From: Chrysopilus asiliformis
Taxonomy: Eukaryota; Arthropoda; Insecta; Diptera; Rhagionidae
Direction of reading: 5' to 3'
DNA: 64,000 nt
Assembly (NCBI GenBank): GCA_964034945.1
Contig: OZ035960.1
Span: 19,579,487-19,643,486, forward strand
The notes under the pieces are model-generated. The model saw only the letters and a program-made list of their open reading frames with translations, was not told where the DNA came from and searched no databases. Each line of letters starts with the position of its first letter. The stretch's first letter is position 1. The translations under genes were made by a program, and so were the position numbers. Of this stretch, positions 35,604 to 47,000 are shown piece after piece.

Positions 35604-35986
35604 AGGTGCCGCTCCACATGAGAATAAATACGCGAGTAACTCTCAAATACTCTCGAGAGTTACTCGCAGGAGGTTCTCCATTTGAGAGTTAATTTCGGCG
35701 ATTTTTCTCTTTTCAAGACCAATCTTGATTTTTTTGATATCTTGCTTTGGTAAGTTCTCGAAAGCTACTAGCGAAATTCAAACGCCGTTGGTATCTGGAG
35801 TGCAACTCCCCGAGAATTCAGTGAGTGCGTGTCGACTAGAGAGTAGAATCACTTTTGACAGCTCGCAGAAACTAGCTCGCGAGTTTTTGCGAGTTTCTGC
35901 GAGCGACACTCAGAGACGTGTCCATTTGCGAGTAGGTGCTATCGAAAGGTCCTCGCCGGCATTTACTCTCATATGGAGCGGCACCT
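35604..35986. mobile_element. PIF/Harbinger-like MITE, copy 2 (intact)
   Basis: The termini are AGGTGCCGCTCCACATGAGA and the inverse of TCTCATATGGAGCGGCACCT, matching over about 20 bp with one mismatch. TTA is duplicated outside (35601-35603, 35987-35989), as expected for PIF/Harbinger. The inside holds many CTCTCGAGAG/GCTCGCGAG words and short inverted repeats. It is the uninterrupted homologue of 7986-9590 and shows GACTAGAG only once. The 124-codon frame that begins inside it (35725-36099) is not conserved in the other copy and is not a gene. Confidence 0.9.
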
Positions 35987-36060
35987 TTACACAGTTTTGT
36001 ATTTCTAAATTTTTTCAAAGCCATTTTCGAAAAATCAACCTTTTCTTAGTTAAAATCTAT

Positions 36061-36310
36061 TGTGTATCTTGCCTTTTTTCCTTCTGTCAAATCTTGTAAC
36101 CGTAATACACAAATATGTGTGTTTGTCTGTCTGTCTGCTTGTTCGCTTAAAATTCCAGAACTACGGGACCGATTTGGATGAAACTTTCAGGGGAGCTTAC
36201 ATGCAGCAAGGAGCAGATTTTAGATCGTTTGTCAGCCCAAGGTTCCCCCTTTTTAGAATACGATTTAATACGATTTTACGATTTTACATAACTCTTCCAT
36301 ATATAAAAGA
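36061..36310 (+). repeat. CTGT-headed dispersed repeat fragment
   Basis: TGTGTTTGTCTGTCTGTCTG is followed by AATTCCAGAACTACGGGACC, GATTTGGATGAAACTTTCAG and GGGAGCTTACATGCAGC. This order (CTGT run, then 'no matter which strand, GATTTGGATGAAA') is frequent in arthropod repeats. The phrase ATGAAACTTTCAG reappears as the core of the minisatellite at 36733-37248. Confidence 0.5.
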
Positions 36311-36732
36311 ACGATAACAAACTCTAAAATCAACAAATAAACAAAAATCACTCATAATACAATGTTAAAAAAAAATCACTCATAATACTTGCATTAAACA
36401 CTAGTCAAATATTATTAACTATTATTGAAATTAGTGAAATATTACTCTAATATAAGTTAAACACTAGTCAATAAATATAAACAAAACAAAACTATTCAAA
36501 TATTTCCGTTTTGACAGCTCTATTCTACGTACATTTCGGAATGAGGTGAATTTGGTGAATATAATTCCGAAACATAAACGTTTCGTTACCAGAATACGAT
36601 CTTTCAAACGTTTCGGATTTGGATTACGGAAAAAATATTTCGGCGAGATTCGTAATCCGTAACGTAACGAAAAATCCGAAACGTTCCGAGAAAAGCTTAC
36701 AGGTTACAATGACGTGACACTGCAACCCTCTA

Positions 36733-37248
36733 GAAACTTTCAGGTTACAATGAAACTTTCAGGTTGCAATGAAACTTTCAGGTTACAATATAACTTTTAG
36801 GTTACAATGAAACTTTCAGGTTACAATAACACTTTCAGGTTACAATGAAACTTTCAGGTTACAATGTAACTTTCAGGTTACAATGAAACTTTCAGGTTAC
36901 AATGAAACTTTCAGGTTACAATGAAACTTTCAGGTTACAATGTAACTTTTAGGTTACAATGAAACTTTCAGGTTACAATGAAACTTTCAGGTTACAATGA
37001 AACTTTCAGGTTACAATGAGACTTCCAGGTTAAAATGAAACTTTCAGGTTACAATGTATCTTTTAGGTTACAATGAAACTTTCTGGTTACAATGAAACTT
37101 TCAGGTTACAATGAAACTTTCAGGTTACAATGTAACTTTTAGGTTACAATGAAACTTTTAGGTTACAATGAATCTTTCAGGTTACAAAGAAAGTTTCAGG
37201 TTACAATGTAACTTTTAGGTTACAAGGAAACTTTCAGATTACAATGAA
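36733..37248 (+). repeat. 19-bp minisatellite (AGGTTACAATGAAACTTTC), about 27 units
   Basis: Head-to-tail units of mostly 19 bp. Variants TGTAACTTTTAGG and TGCAATG recur among them; the TGTAACTTTTAGG type appears several times at irregular spacing. A precursor-like unit (AGGTTACAATGACGTGACAC) stands just upstream at 36700. There is no consistent open frame because 19 is not divisible by three. Confidence 0.93.
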
Positions 37249-37252
37249 ATCT

Positions 37253-37398
37253 GACTGTTCACCAGGCATTTGAGAACCACTGAACCAAATAGGAGCCAGG
37301 GTTCCTCCTTTTTTCTTACGAGTTGGCTCGATTTTTGTATGAAATTATTCTTCTAACTGTTCACCTAGAACTTGAGAACCACTGAACCAAGTAGGAGA
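37253..37398 (+). repeat. Direct repeat pair following the minisatellite
   Basis: The block ACTGTTCACC, then TTGAGAACCACTGAACCAA and TAGGAG, occurs twice, about 101 bp apart (37254 and 37355). Between the copies is a poly(T)-rich spacer. The phrase resembles the 'GTTCACTTAA..GAGAA' portion of the CTGT-cored families. Confidence 0.6.
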
Positions 37399-37502
37399 GC
37401 TTCGTCTGTAACAGGTACAAATATATATCAGTCAAAATCGAAGCCCCTAGTAGCGTATATATGCACACATCTAAAAACAAAATTGCGGCTCTAAGGCTTG
37501 GA

Positions 37503-37555
37503 AAAACAATCGGAAAAACAAAATGGCGGACGTAGGATGCCATTTTGTCGAAATC
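37503..37555 (+). repeat. Short palindromic module shared with 50463-50505
   Basis: GAAAAACAAAATGGCGGACG followed by a CGCCATTTTG-like return (here ATGCCATTTTGTCGAAAT) matches 50463-50505, where the same AAAATGGCGGC and CGCCATTTTGTCCAAAT arms are seen. The arms face each other across about 8 bp. Both copies lie close to a minisatellite. Confidence 0.6.
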
Positions 37556-38714
37556 GTACGACCGAAGCGCCCAACGTGTGGGATCTTAACACTCAAACTG
37601 CCACGACAGTTTTAAGCCTTTTTCGAATATTTAGTTGTCAATCAAAAAGGCACTAAGAGAAAAAAAATTGAAACAAAATTATACCTAAATATTATTTTAT
37701 TACCATAAAATGTGTGCAACTACAAAAAATCGTTGCGGTTGCAGCGAACACTTTAATAATTTTCATTGTCGCCGTTGGGTACAATTAGGTGTCAGGTCTT
37801 TTTGACTGACGTGGCAGTTAGAGTGTTAAATTACTGGGCTGAGAAGAATAATGATAAATTCGTTTTTTGAACTTAGGAAAATAAATAAATAAAGAACACG
37901 TTTTATAAAAGAGAGCTTTTATTAAAAAATGTATTGTTCTTAAAATGAAAAAACAAATTTTTGTGCGTTGTGTATTAGAAATAAAAGCGAGGTAAAAGCA
38001 TAAAAAATCAAAAAAACAATATATTAATCAGACTTTTATTTCTGATACATAACGCCTATATTTTTTTTCGCTTTTAATAAAACTTTTTTTTTAATTTTTT
38101 TTTACTTCACACTCCCGCCAACCCCTTCCTGTGTGACATATTTTATGGAGCGCCCCTAACTCATTTATAACGCAACTGTTGTCCAGAAGTCTTTTGTCCG
38201 GAAAAATTGACATTTCTGCGGACTTTTGTTTTAAAAAATGTACTTTTCTCCGGAAAGGAAAAAAAATATTTTTTTTATAAATTCGATGCAGGGGGAAGGA
38301 TTGGAGGGGATGGATCTTGTGGTCGCTAAGGTCATTAAAATTTTGAAATTTCAAATTCCAGGTCCTACAAGGGTACCGCTGTTTTTCAATTTTTTTTTAA
38401 GTTTCCAAAAAAAGGATATCTGATGTTTTTCGGTAATCCTTGAAGGGTGACTTCCATACGGTTTTGCAATAGTACAAAGTATACAAATATTCGTTCAATG
38501 TATAAATATATGACACTGTAAAACTTTTCGAAACATTGAAATACTTTTCAAAGTTCGTAAGAACATCGATATCAATAAAGAAAAATGTTTTTCCATTGGA
38601 CCAAAGTTTTTAAAGTGAAGCAAAATATCAGACTAAATGACAAATAATTTTTTTTTGAAATACGAAATTTCTGTAATACGGAATTTGTAACTTTTTTTAA
38701 TTTTAATTTTTTTT
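37556..38714. other. AT-rich stretch, nothing recognised
   Basis: No gene or RNA. Chance frames only; a reverse 87-codon frame (38091-38354) has no domain signature. Confidence 0.3.
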
Positions 38715-39475
38715 TAACAAAGTATAAATTTCAAAATTTTTATTTTGCCTAAAAAACATGTCTTGAGCATTCTTAAAACGATTGGAGCTTTGTTGCAAAA
38801 AAAAAATCTTTCTGTCTGGACAAGATTTCTCAAAAACCACTTGGGAGAGCTATGACTGTGAAATTTTACAGAAATGTTTGGTCCTGGAATGGGGCGAACT
38901 TATCAACTTTTGTTGAAAATCTGGTAACCGAAAGTATTTTATTTACTTCTTAAGAATCTTAATTTCGTTTTTCGCTATTCACTCTGACCCTGCGTATTTT
39001 TGAATAGCTATATGTATGGCAAAAGTTAAATACAATAAAATTTCCAACACATTTATATTTTCCTATAACTCGAAACCTCAAACCATGATGGAAATATAGA
39101 ATTATTTTGAAAAATTCAGTTCTTTAATTATCTCGAAAACTATCGGGTTTTTAGAAGCTCAATGTACAAGATGAATTAAAGAGAATAGCATTTCTCAGAA
39201 TTTTCTTCTTTACTGTAATTCGCTATCTTTATTTCTCTAGAGATTCTCAATATTATGTAAAATTTACATTTTGACGAATTTCTTGCAAACTAATGGTATT
39301 ATGAAAAATAAGTTCTTAGAAGAACTAAAGATAATAAAATTCCCTACATTTTTTGCCATTTACGAGAAATCGATATATTTTACCGTTATCGAGATATCTC
39401 TTATTTAGTAAACTTTCTTGATATTTTTATGTAGACTGGCAATTTATTGGGAGGTCATTTGTTGATTTCATAACA
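38715..39475 (-). repeat. Dispersed repeat family C, copy 2 (inverted)
   Basis: Read on the minus strand it begins GACCTCCCAATAAATTGCC, runs through ATCTCGATAACGGTAAAATA, AAATGGCAAAAAATGTAGGG and AGTTTGCAAGAAATTCG, and continues to CATTCCAGGACCAAACAT and the ATGTTTTTTAGGCAAAAT end. This is the same order as 11385-12225, but the microsatellite is reduced to a short CTGTCTGG remnant. Confidence 0.6.
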
Positions 39476-42400
39476 ATATAATTGTAGAAAAATTGTATAG
39501 AAAATCATTGTTATGACAAATTGTTATGAAAATAATGAGCTTTAGTTTATTTCAATAATAAATTGAAATGAATTAAAGCCTCTCGAACTTCCTATCACAT
39601 AAAATATAAATACGCACGTAAAAACAGTTAGAAAACTAAGTCCAAAATTTCAGTTAGTAAAGCTACTTTTGCGAAAGAAAATTGAAAGAAAAAATAAAAG
39701 CACAAAAGACAATAAAAAATCTCTCACGTTGAGCAAAAAGCCGAAAAGGATTCTTCATCTTCCCACAAACTTTCAAAAGTTGACTTATAAATGTGAATCG
39801 TATCTAGCGTAATTAAATACGAAACGATCATCATTATCATCAATAATTTCTATCACGTTCCATCTCGTAAAACACGGCATCATTAAAATTCCAGGACGTA
39901 ACAATTGAAATCGGAAAAGAACGTTGTGTGAAAATCCTGTGTGTATGTTTCGTTGGGTAAATGTGCCAAAAAGGGACAAAATCGAAAATGATTTTTAACC
40001 AACAGAAAAACACACCTAATCCCATTCAGGCCCAAACAATAGAAAATCAAATAACGAAAAGAACTTGTCTTGTGAAATTAATTCAGTTCTTAACCTTCAC
40101 CCCTTTTGTCCTTGTCAAGTATTTCGCAATGATTTTATCTACGTCGTCCGTCGTCGTCATCGTCATTCCTGTTGTCGTTGTCACTGCTATGTCATCCCGA
40201 AATTCCGGTCTTTTTCGTACGTCTCCCAAATTTTCACAGCAGCCACCGACTCCAAACCCCCAATGCTAAACCAGTTTCTGTCCATCACACTCATGTCTAA
40301 AACGAGCAACTAACCAGGAGACAAATGGCACAAAGCTTCCCCGTCTATGCCTAAAAATTCCACCGGAAAGTGGATAAATCTCCATCACCTGAGAAAAATT
40401 TACCCCATCGTTTTTATTGTTGTTGCTACTATTTCCACTGTCCTGTCTTTCTGTCTGTCTCAAACAACCGTCAAACTGAATAATTTTACCAGGTAGCTTG
40501 CCTTACTTTTTCCGTTGTACATTTTGACTCAAAGAGCGGTATTCATGAGGAATTCCAAACTTATACCTAAAGCTATCTTCAGGGAGAACCAGCCGGAAAT
40601 CAAGGTACCATCTGAGAAACACCCCAAATGCTGAAAACTTTCACCCCTTTATATATTGCTAAAGTGCCCGCTTGGCATGAAAAATCTGAACAGTGGCAAG
40701 TGGGGCTACATCCATTTCACTCGAGCCGTCATTTTCTTAAGAGAAAATACCTCAGAATTTGAACTTTTACCACCTAACAATCACCCAAGTAGCAAAATAT
40801 GAGCACAAAATACTTGGTAAGGCTTCTTTTGTGTATTTGGATAATGGTGGAAACTTCACCACTTTTCAAATTTTAGAGTTTTCATGATCAAGTAGTAGTT
40901 ATAAATTAAGCTAGATTTTTGTCTAAACATGTCAGCTTTACAAGGTATCTTGAGAACGATTTAAGCTAAAGGATAACTACTTACAGCTTAAGGGGAGATC
41001 TACTTTGTATGTTTTTTCACTGAAACCAAAAATTCTAATACAAGCGCTAGGCTTCTTTAAAAAAATGCTCCGCTGCTGCACGTATAGTTTTACATGGATT
41101 GTAAACCACGGATGTAATTGCAACATATTTTGTAACGCATTGCGATCCATTGAAGGCACACACAGTGACAATAATCTAAATCGATGGGGACGTTAACACA
41201 GTAGTCACCAGTAGTCGTCACTACAGTTTTAGTAAAGCAAATTGAGTGGAATTACCTGACCTAACCAACTTAGCTTCACTATTAAGCCACGATTAAATGT
41301 TGGAATATAAGCCGAAATCAAGAAAAAAACGTAAGTTCAAAATCTGGTTAGTTTTTTTTAATAACACAAAAACAGCAATTTTTTCACTATTTATAACCTG
41401 ACAAAAAAAATTTGATCAAAATTTTAGTATTTCCAAAAAAAGAATTAAATATTTTTCGCCATTTCCAAACTTTTAGCCAATGTTCACGAATCAATGTTTG
41501 GCGAGCAATTCACCAACCTGACTCTGCCATTTTTGCCGAATGTTCAGTTATTGTCTAGATTTTCATACGCACATCGCTCAAATATTTTTATTTAAGTCAA
41601 GATGAAATCACAATACAAAATTTCAAAAAATTCAAACATTTTCGCATATAACCACTCAGTGAATGGGCAGTGCACTTAAAAGTTTTTGCAAAGAAATCAA
41701 ACATAGACTTAAATTTATTTACATAAAGCGGTACAAGGGTGAGAGCAGTTGGCAGATTTCTTGAGAGCAGTAGGATTTGCCAAAGTTTAGCTTAAAGCTG
41801 AATTTAGCCCGCACTCTATTTTTTTTTTGCTGGAATCCCAGTAAAAATTCAGTCACTAGAACCCAGTAAATTTCCCCATTAAAAAAATTACTATTTGGTC
41901 ATAGTAAATGTGACGTTTTTGTCCTCGAACAAATTCCAGAGCTGGAAAATACTCGGAACCGTGGCACTAACTCTCGAGTTTTTTCTGGGTGTTCACTAAA
42001 TTTTATTTCGGATACCCAAGTACAATTTTCTGGAATTCAAGTAAAAAAAACATCGAGATTGTCTGTTATCCCAGTAAAATTTACTCTGACATCCCAGTAA
42101 AATTTATTGGGCGAGGTCAATTGACCGGTTTTAGAGTAAATATTGGCCAATTCCCAGCGAAAGTTTTACTGGGAATGGAGGCCCTCGAGTTAGAGTAAAG
42201 CGTAGGCGAATTTCAGCAGATCAAGACGAACGCAATGTCTCTACTTTGGTGTTCGCCGAAATTTGCGAACCTTTGGCAAGAGTTTTGAAATAGGGTTGAT
42301 TTTTGACGTCGTATATCAAGATCAGGTACAAAACATTGATCATTATTAATCGAAACGTCTTATACCGAGACGTATACGCTTGTTTTAAACTTCTCCGTAA

Positions 42401-42904
42401 AATAATTACTTTGAAGGGCAAAAAATTTACATTGAAAATTGAATAATAAAAACTCTACAAGAAACATGTTATATTTTGCCCCTTTAAAAAATCGATAAAC
42501 AGAAGGCTTTCCTTTATTATTCTTAGAAAAGTTACTTTTCTTCTCATTAGCTAATCTCGTAATTCAGTTACTCAACGAATGAATTTTATGGTTTATTTTA
42601 TTTATTATAGAATTAATATTAATCTGCAAACATCTTCAAATTTAAATGGAAAAGGACAATTTGTTACTTGGAATAAATCACCGTTTATACAAAATCCAAG
42701 TGTCCCACACTTTTCAAAAAATCTCTTAAAACAAATACCATACAACCCTATCACTTAGTGCTTTGTACGTGTGCCTCCGTGTTCATCTTTCCCTCAGTGA
42801 ATCACCTTTCCTTCGTGCTAAACCAAAAAAAAAATATGTGATTTGAACTGCACATGACTTTCTTATACAAAATCTTGGTTCCTGTGCCGACAAAAACAAT
42901 GATT
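39476..42904. other. Mixed stretch with a TCCCAGTAAAATT-rich segment
   Basis: No gene supported. The interval 40130-40190 is a GTCGTCGTCGTCATCGTC-type tract. At 41820-42190 the phrase CCCAGTAAA(ATTTACT) occurs about eight times, some inverted as TTTTACTGGGA (42165-42178), suggesting a repeat with short subterminal motifs. Its outer limits might be near 41460 and 42290, where GCCAATGTTCACG-like and GGTGTTCGCCGAA-like blocks occur, but the ends do not pair clearly. Confidence 0.35.
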
Positions 42905-43326
42905 TTTTAAACAAACATAACAAAAGCTATAATTGCCTATCTGGCAATCATTGGAGACCCGTATGGTGATATTCGTATCAAAATTTGAACAGTTGTACCA
43001 AAATTCCACTTTGAAGTCAAACTTTCCAATAAGATTTTTTAAAATTTATTTCAATCGGATTTTGATGTATGGGAGTTTTATGTAGAATTATATCCTAAAT
43101 ATCTTTTGTTCTTGGACTTTTTTGATAAGATGCACCGTTTTCGGGATATTCACAAAAAACGATTTCGTTCGTATGGGGGGTACCCCCCCTAATGGTCCAT
43201 TTTTGCCCATTAACGAACTTGGCCTCGCATTTTACGAAAAACGGACCTGTGCCAAATTTCAAGTCTGTAGCTCAATCCGTGCGCCCGCAATCCGCGCCAC
43301 AGACAGACGGACGGACAGACGGACAG

Positions 43327-43357
<31 letters not shown>

Positions 43358-43496
43358 GACGGACATGCTAAATTCAACTTTTTTTATCATTCTAAACACA
43401 CTGGTGTAATTCATTTTTTTGTGCGATGACGGGATCTTGGCGTTACAAACGGTAAGGCAAAGTTAATATACCCTTTGGTTTCACCATACGGGTATA
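42905..43496 (-). repeat. Dispersed repeat family A, copy 2 (inverted)
   Basis: This is the reverse complement of 19986-20600. It ends with CCCTTTGGTTTCACCATACG-GGTATA and starts near CAAAAGCTATAATTGCC with the small ATTGCC/GGCAAT hairpin. The microsatellite (43299-43364) is shorter than in copy 1. Overall identity looks high by eye, including the GTACCCCCC(C)TAATGG block. The 95-codon frame at 43122-43409 is a composition artefact. Confidence 0.75.
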
Positions 43497-43499
43497 AAA

Positions 43500-44090
43500 A
43501 CCGAAATATCTCCATGACAGTAAGAGATAATGATTTACGATTTCTTTGCGGTTTTTTTTTCAAAAAAGAAGAGTATGTATATGCGTTCAGTTGTAGCTAT
43601 CAAAGAAGAATGTTCTCCTATAACTTTTAAACCCATCAACAGAAAACATTTAACCAAATTGCGTTGGATTGCTTGGATGTTTTTAGCCATGCTTGTACAG
43701 GAGTTCCCCTCACCGCACACGCTCTGACCCCTCACCCGCTGTTTCGTAAACCAATAAACGGATCTTAATGGTTTGGATCGAGAACTCTTTAGAGAGCATA
43801 TAATCGAAAAAAAACCCATTTTGATTACTTTTGTTTACCGTATTTCCGCCAAAAGTTTGGGATCGTGCCATTCCAGGACCAAACATCCATGTAAAATTTC
43901 ATGTCTCCAGCTCTAGTAGTTTTTGATAAATATTGTGCACAGACCGAGAAACGAAAAGACTGACAGAATTTTTGAAAGAGGCTCCAATTTACGTGCCCGG
44001 GAAATGTTTTTTTTTTAGGAAAATTTAAAGAGGTCGAAATTTTTCATGAATACAATACTTTATTATACTTCATATAAGAAAGTCGTACTT
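43500..44090 (+). repeat. Dispersed repeat family C, copy 3 (abuts family A)
   Basis: It contains CCATTCCAGGACCAAACATC, an AGCTCTAGTAGTTTTTGATA block, GAGGTCGAAATTTTTCATGA and the TACAATACTTTATTATACTT end, in the order of copy 1. The middle part with the 'ATCTCGATAACGG' phrases is partly replaced by another sequence (about 43550-43800). It starts directly after the end of family A copy 2, so the two repeats adjoin. Confidence 0.6.
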
Positions 44091-47000
44091 TTGGCAGAGC
44101 AATGGAATAGGATGTTATGTTGATTCTCAGCTACATAACTAGGCTCAGGTATTGCGGTTATTCCTTCGAGGGATATTTTCTCACCGAACTAAGGTAAAAC
44201 GAATGAATAAAAAAATACGTGTGGTAAAAGACAATCCCGCAACCTACAAGAAAACTAAAACGAAACTCAAAATACAAGAAAACTGAGCAAAGAATCCAGA
44301 AGGAAAGCAAAGTTTCTTGGTACCAGGAAGAAATGTTTTTTTTTGTGGTCCCTAAGAAAATTTAACCCACATATCGACCTTGTCATAATCATCGTAGTGG
44401 GTGAATCTCGGCAGAAAGGTGGCTCAAATCTGTCGGTTGGTCGGCAGACATCGTCACTCCTGGCCGTGTAAGTATTGCGTAAGAAGACAAAATGTTGAAT
44501 GTGACAGAGAAATACCGAATGTGAGCCCTTGTTCCAAAAAAAAACCCACACACAGTGGCAAAATTATCCTTTCTCAACTTATACTACATACATTTTATGT
44601 CATATAAAATATATATCCTTCTAAACAAACAGAAAAAACATGAAGAAAACGAACAAAAATGGAAAAGATGTTATATTATGCGGTAAAATGGGTTATGCCT
44701 ACTAAGTAGGACATCAAAACATATCCTAACTTGGGACCCCATATATATTCTGGCAATGGGAAGAAAAATTTTCATTTCGTTTTTATTTCATCTCTTATCG
44801 TATACGAATATAATGTTATAATGTTTTCCGTTTCTTTTCGGGGGGGTTTTTTTTCATTTCTACATCCCTTTGTCTTTTATACTCTCGTTTTATGATTTCT
44901 TATTTTTTCTTTCTTTTGTTCATATTTTTCCCATTTATTTCAAAATTTCGCTTGAAATCTAACATGTTTTCATTTCTTTCGGTTTTTCGGTTTTCGTTTC
45001 TCGTACAGTTTTTTTATGTGTCCTTGTGGTAGCATGAAACGTCCATTAAAAGATGATATCCATGACTATTAGTAGATGGTCACTATAATCTGTGATTTCA
45101 TGTTACTACTACTGCAAGGATTATTAACGATAAATCCCTTTGGGGCCCAGAAAAAAGAGAAACATCACAGGACCTTCGACAATAGCCTAAGCATAAAGGA
45201 GATTTATATTTAATGTTGAACCGACCCCGCAGGAAGGACTTTTAGACTTTGGTCTTTTGACCTAGAACAAGGAGTTTCGTTTTCTTTTTTTTATGTTCAA
45301 AAGCCATCTAAACCCATTCTAAGCATTGGATTAGATTGCCTCCTACCACATTTTACTGCCTGAGGCTATCGGGGGCTGGATTAACGCAAGGCTGTGTGGT
45401 CTCAAGAACGCTCTAATGTCCTTAGAAGTGTAAAGCTAAGTGGAAAAAATTAATTTATATTCGTTAAGTTACACACCTTTTTCTCAACGTTGTGACGTTG
45501 CAAGCAAGGAACGGCTTTCCCGAAATGTCTTCCTGTAATCCGGATGATGAGAACGAGTGGGCGAGAATCTGAATTCGAAGGATTCAGGATTCACCTTCAG
45601 TTGACAATTATTATTTTGGCTTGCGGTGTAGTCTTGTCTTATACAAGTTCTGTACCTACTGCTGTTCGTGTTTTTTTTTTGTATCCTTTTTTCTTATCCT
45701 TCTTTCTCACCTCACATAAAAATTTCACAGCAACAAAATTTCACACTAGATATCCTATACTTTTTACTTTCCTATATATTCACACGATAAAATTACACAC
45801 ACGTGAAAGCACAGTAACGATCTACCGGTAAATGTAATTCTTTTATGGAAATTATACACAACTTGGTAGGTGATATATTATAATATTTCCCATTTTAAAT
45901 TCGCTATGACGGAATATTTATGAGTGTGTGAATGTGTGTGTGTGTATGTAAGTCAGAATAATATTATTTTTTTTCTTTCGTTGCTGTTTAAACGTGTGTC
46001 AATTATGTATAAACGGTGTATAGATCTTTAAGCATAAAAATCAATAAAATTTCTTCACTATTCACTGTAACGTTACGAATATTTTTACGATATATTGTAC
46101 TCGTAATAATATTAACAGGAAGTATATATCTATAACTTTACATAGTTAACACATGAATCCTCATCATCATTATCATCACCATCATCAGGTTATATTGTTG
46201 CCCGAGTGTTATCCTTTTATTCAAGGGCGTGCGGGCACCTTAATGAAATGAGTAAAATTTATAACAAAACAACAACAACAACAACAATAATAATAACGAG
46301 GAAAAATACCACGGCAAACCCTGTATTTATTTATGTGTGCGTTTGACTGTGTGTGTGCGTGTGTATTGTCGAAAAAAGGAACAATACCTCCGACATTGAA
46401 TAAATAAACGGATAAAATGAACGACAACAAAAAAAAATGTCGAGAAAAGCTCAACTTTAGATGAAGAAAAAAATAATGAAAATAAAAACAAAACTGGAAT
46501 AAAAAACAACCCGGAATAAAAAATCTCGTTGGGTGGATTCGGTGTACACCACCCGAAATTACAGCATAATGCCACACACCCTTTCGAATGAACTTTGTTA
46601 CAACATCACAATATAAACAATGAGCAAAGGACCTCAGCAAGGATAATAACTGGGACTGGAACGGATACAAAATACAATTATTTGCAAGGTACTTTCAGAT
46701 TTCATTCGTCTCCTTAACACACTATGATCGAGAGTATTCTTAGTTGAGAGAACACCTTTTTTATGATGGCATTTACTGTGAAAAACACAATAAAAAAACA
46801 ACTACGAATTGGAAAATTCCCATTCAACACCTACTAAACGATGTTTTTATAGTCGTTTGTATATACCTTTGTCACCTACATTTGCTATAATCGTTAGTTG
46901 TAAAAAAAAACCAATCCGCCTCACCGGTAACTTATAGCGATATATCTTCGTTTTGTACACAGTTCGGATCCTGCGGTGTATAGTCCTTGGAAATCCGAGA

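Noticed and set aside
35725..36099. 124-codon frame starting in the PIF-like MITE
   Set aside because: The related copy at 8064-8318 has a different frame and the frame crosses the MITE boundary.
46221..46670. 149-codon minus-strand open frame
   Set aside because: Aromatic-rich, low-complexity translation of CAA/TAA and AAT tracts; another frame on the same strand is also open and no domain is seen.
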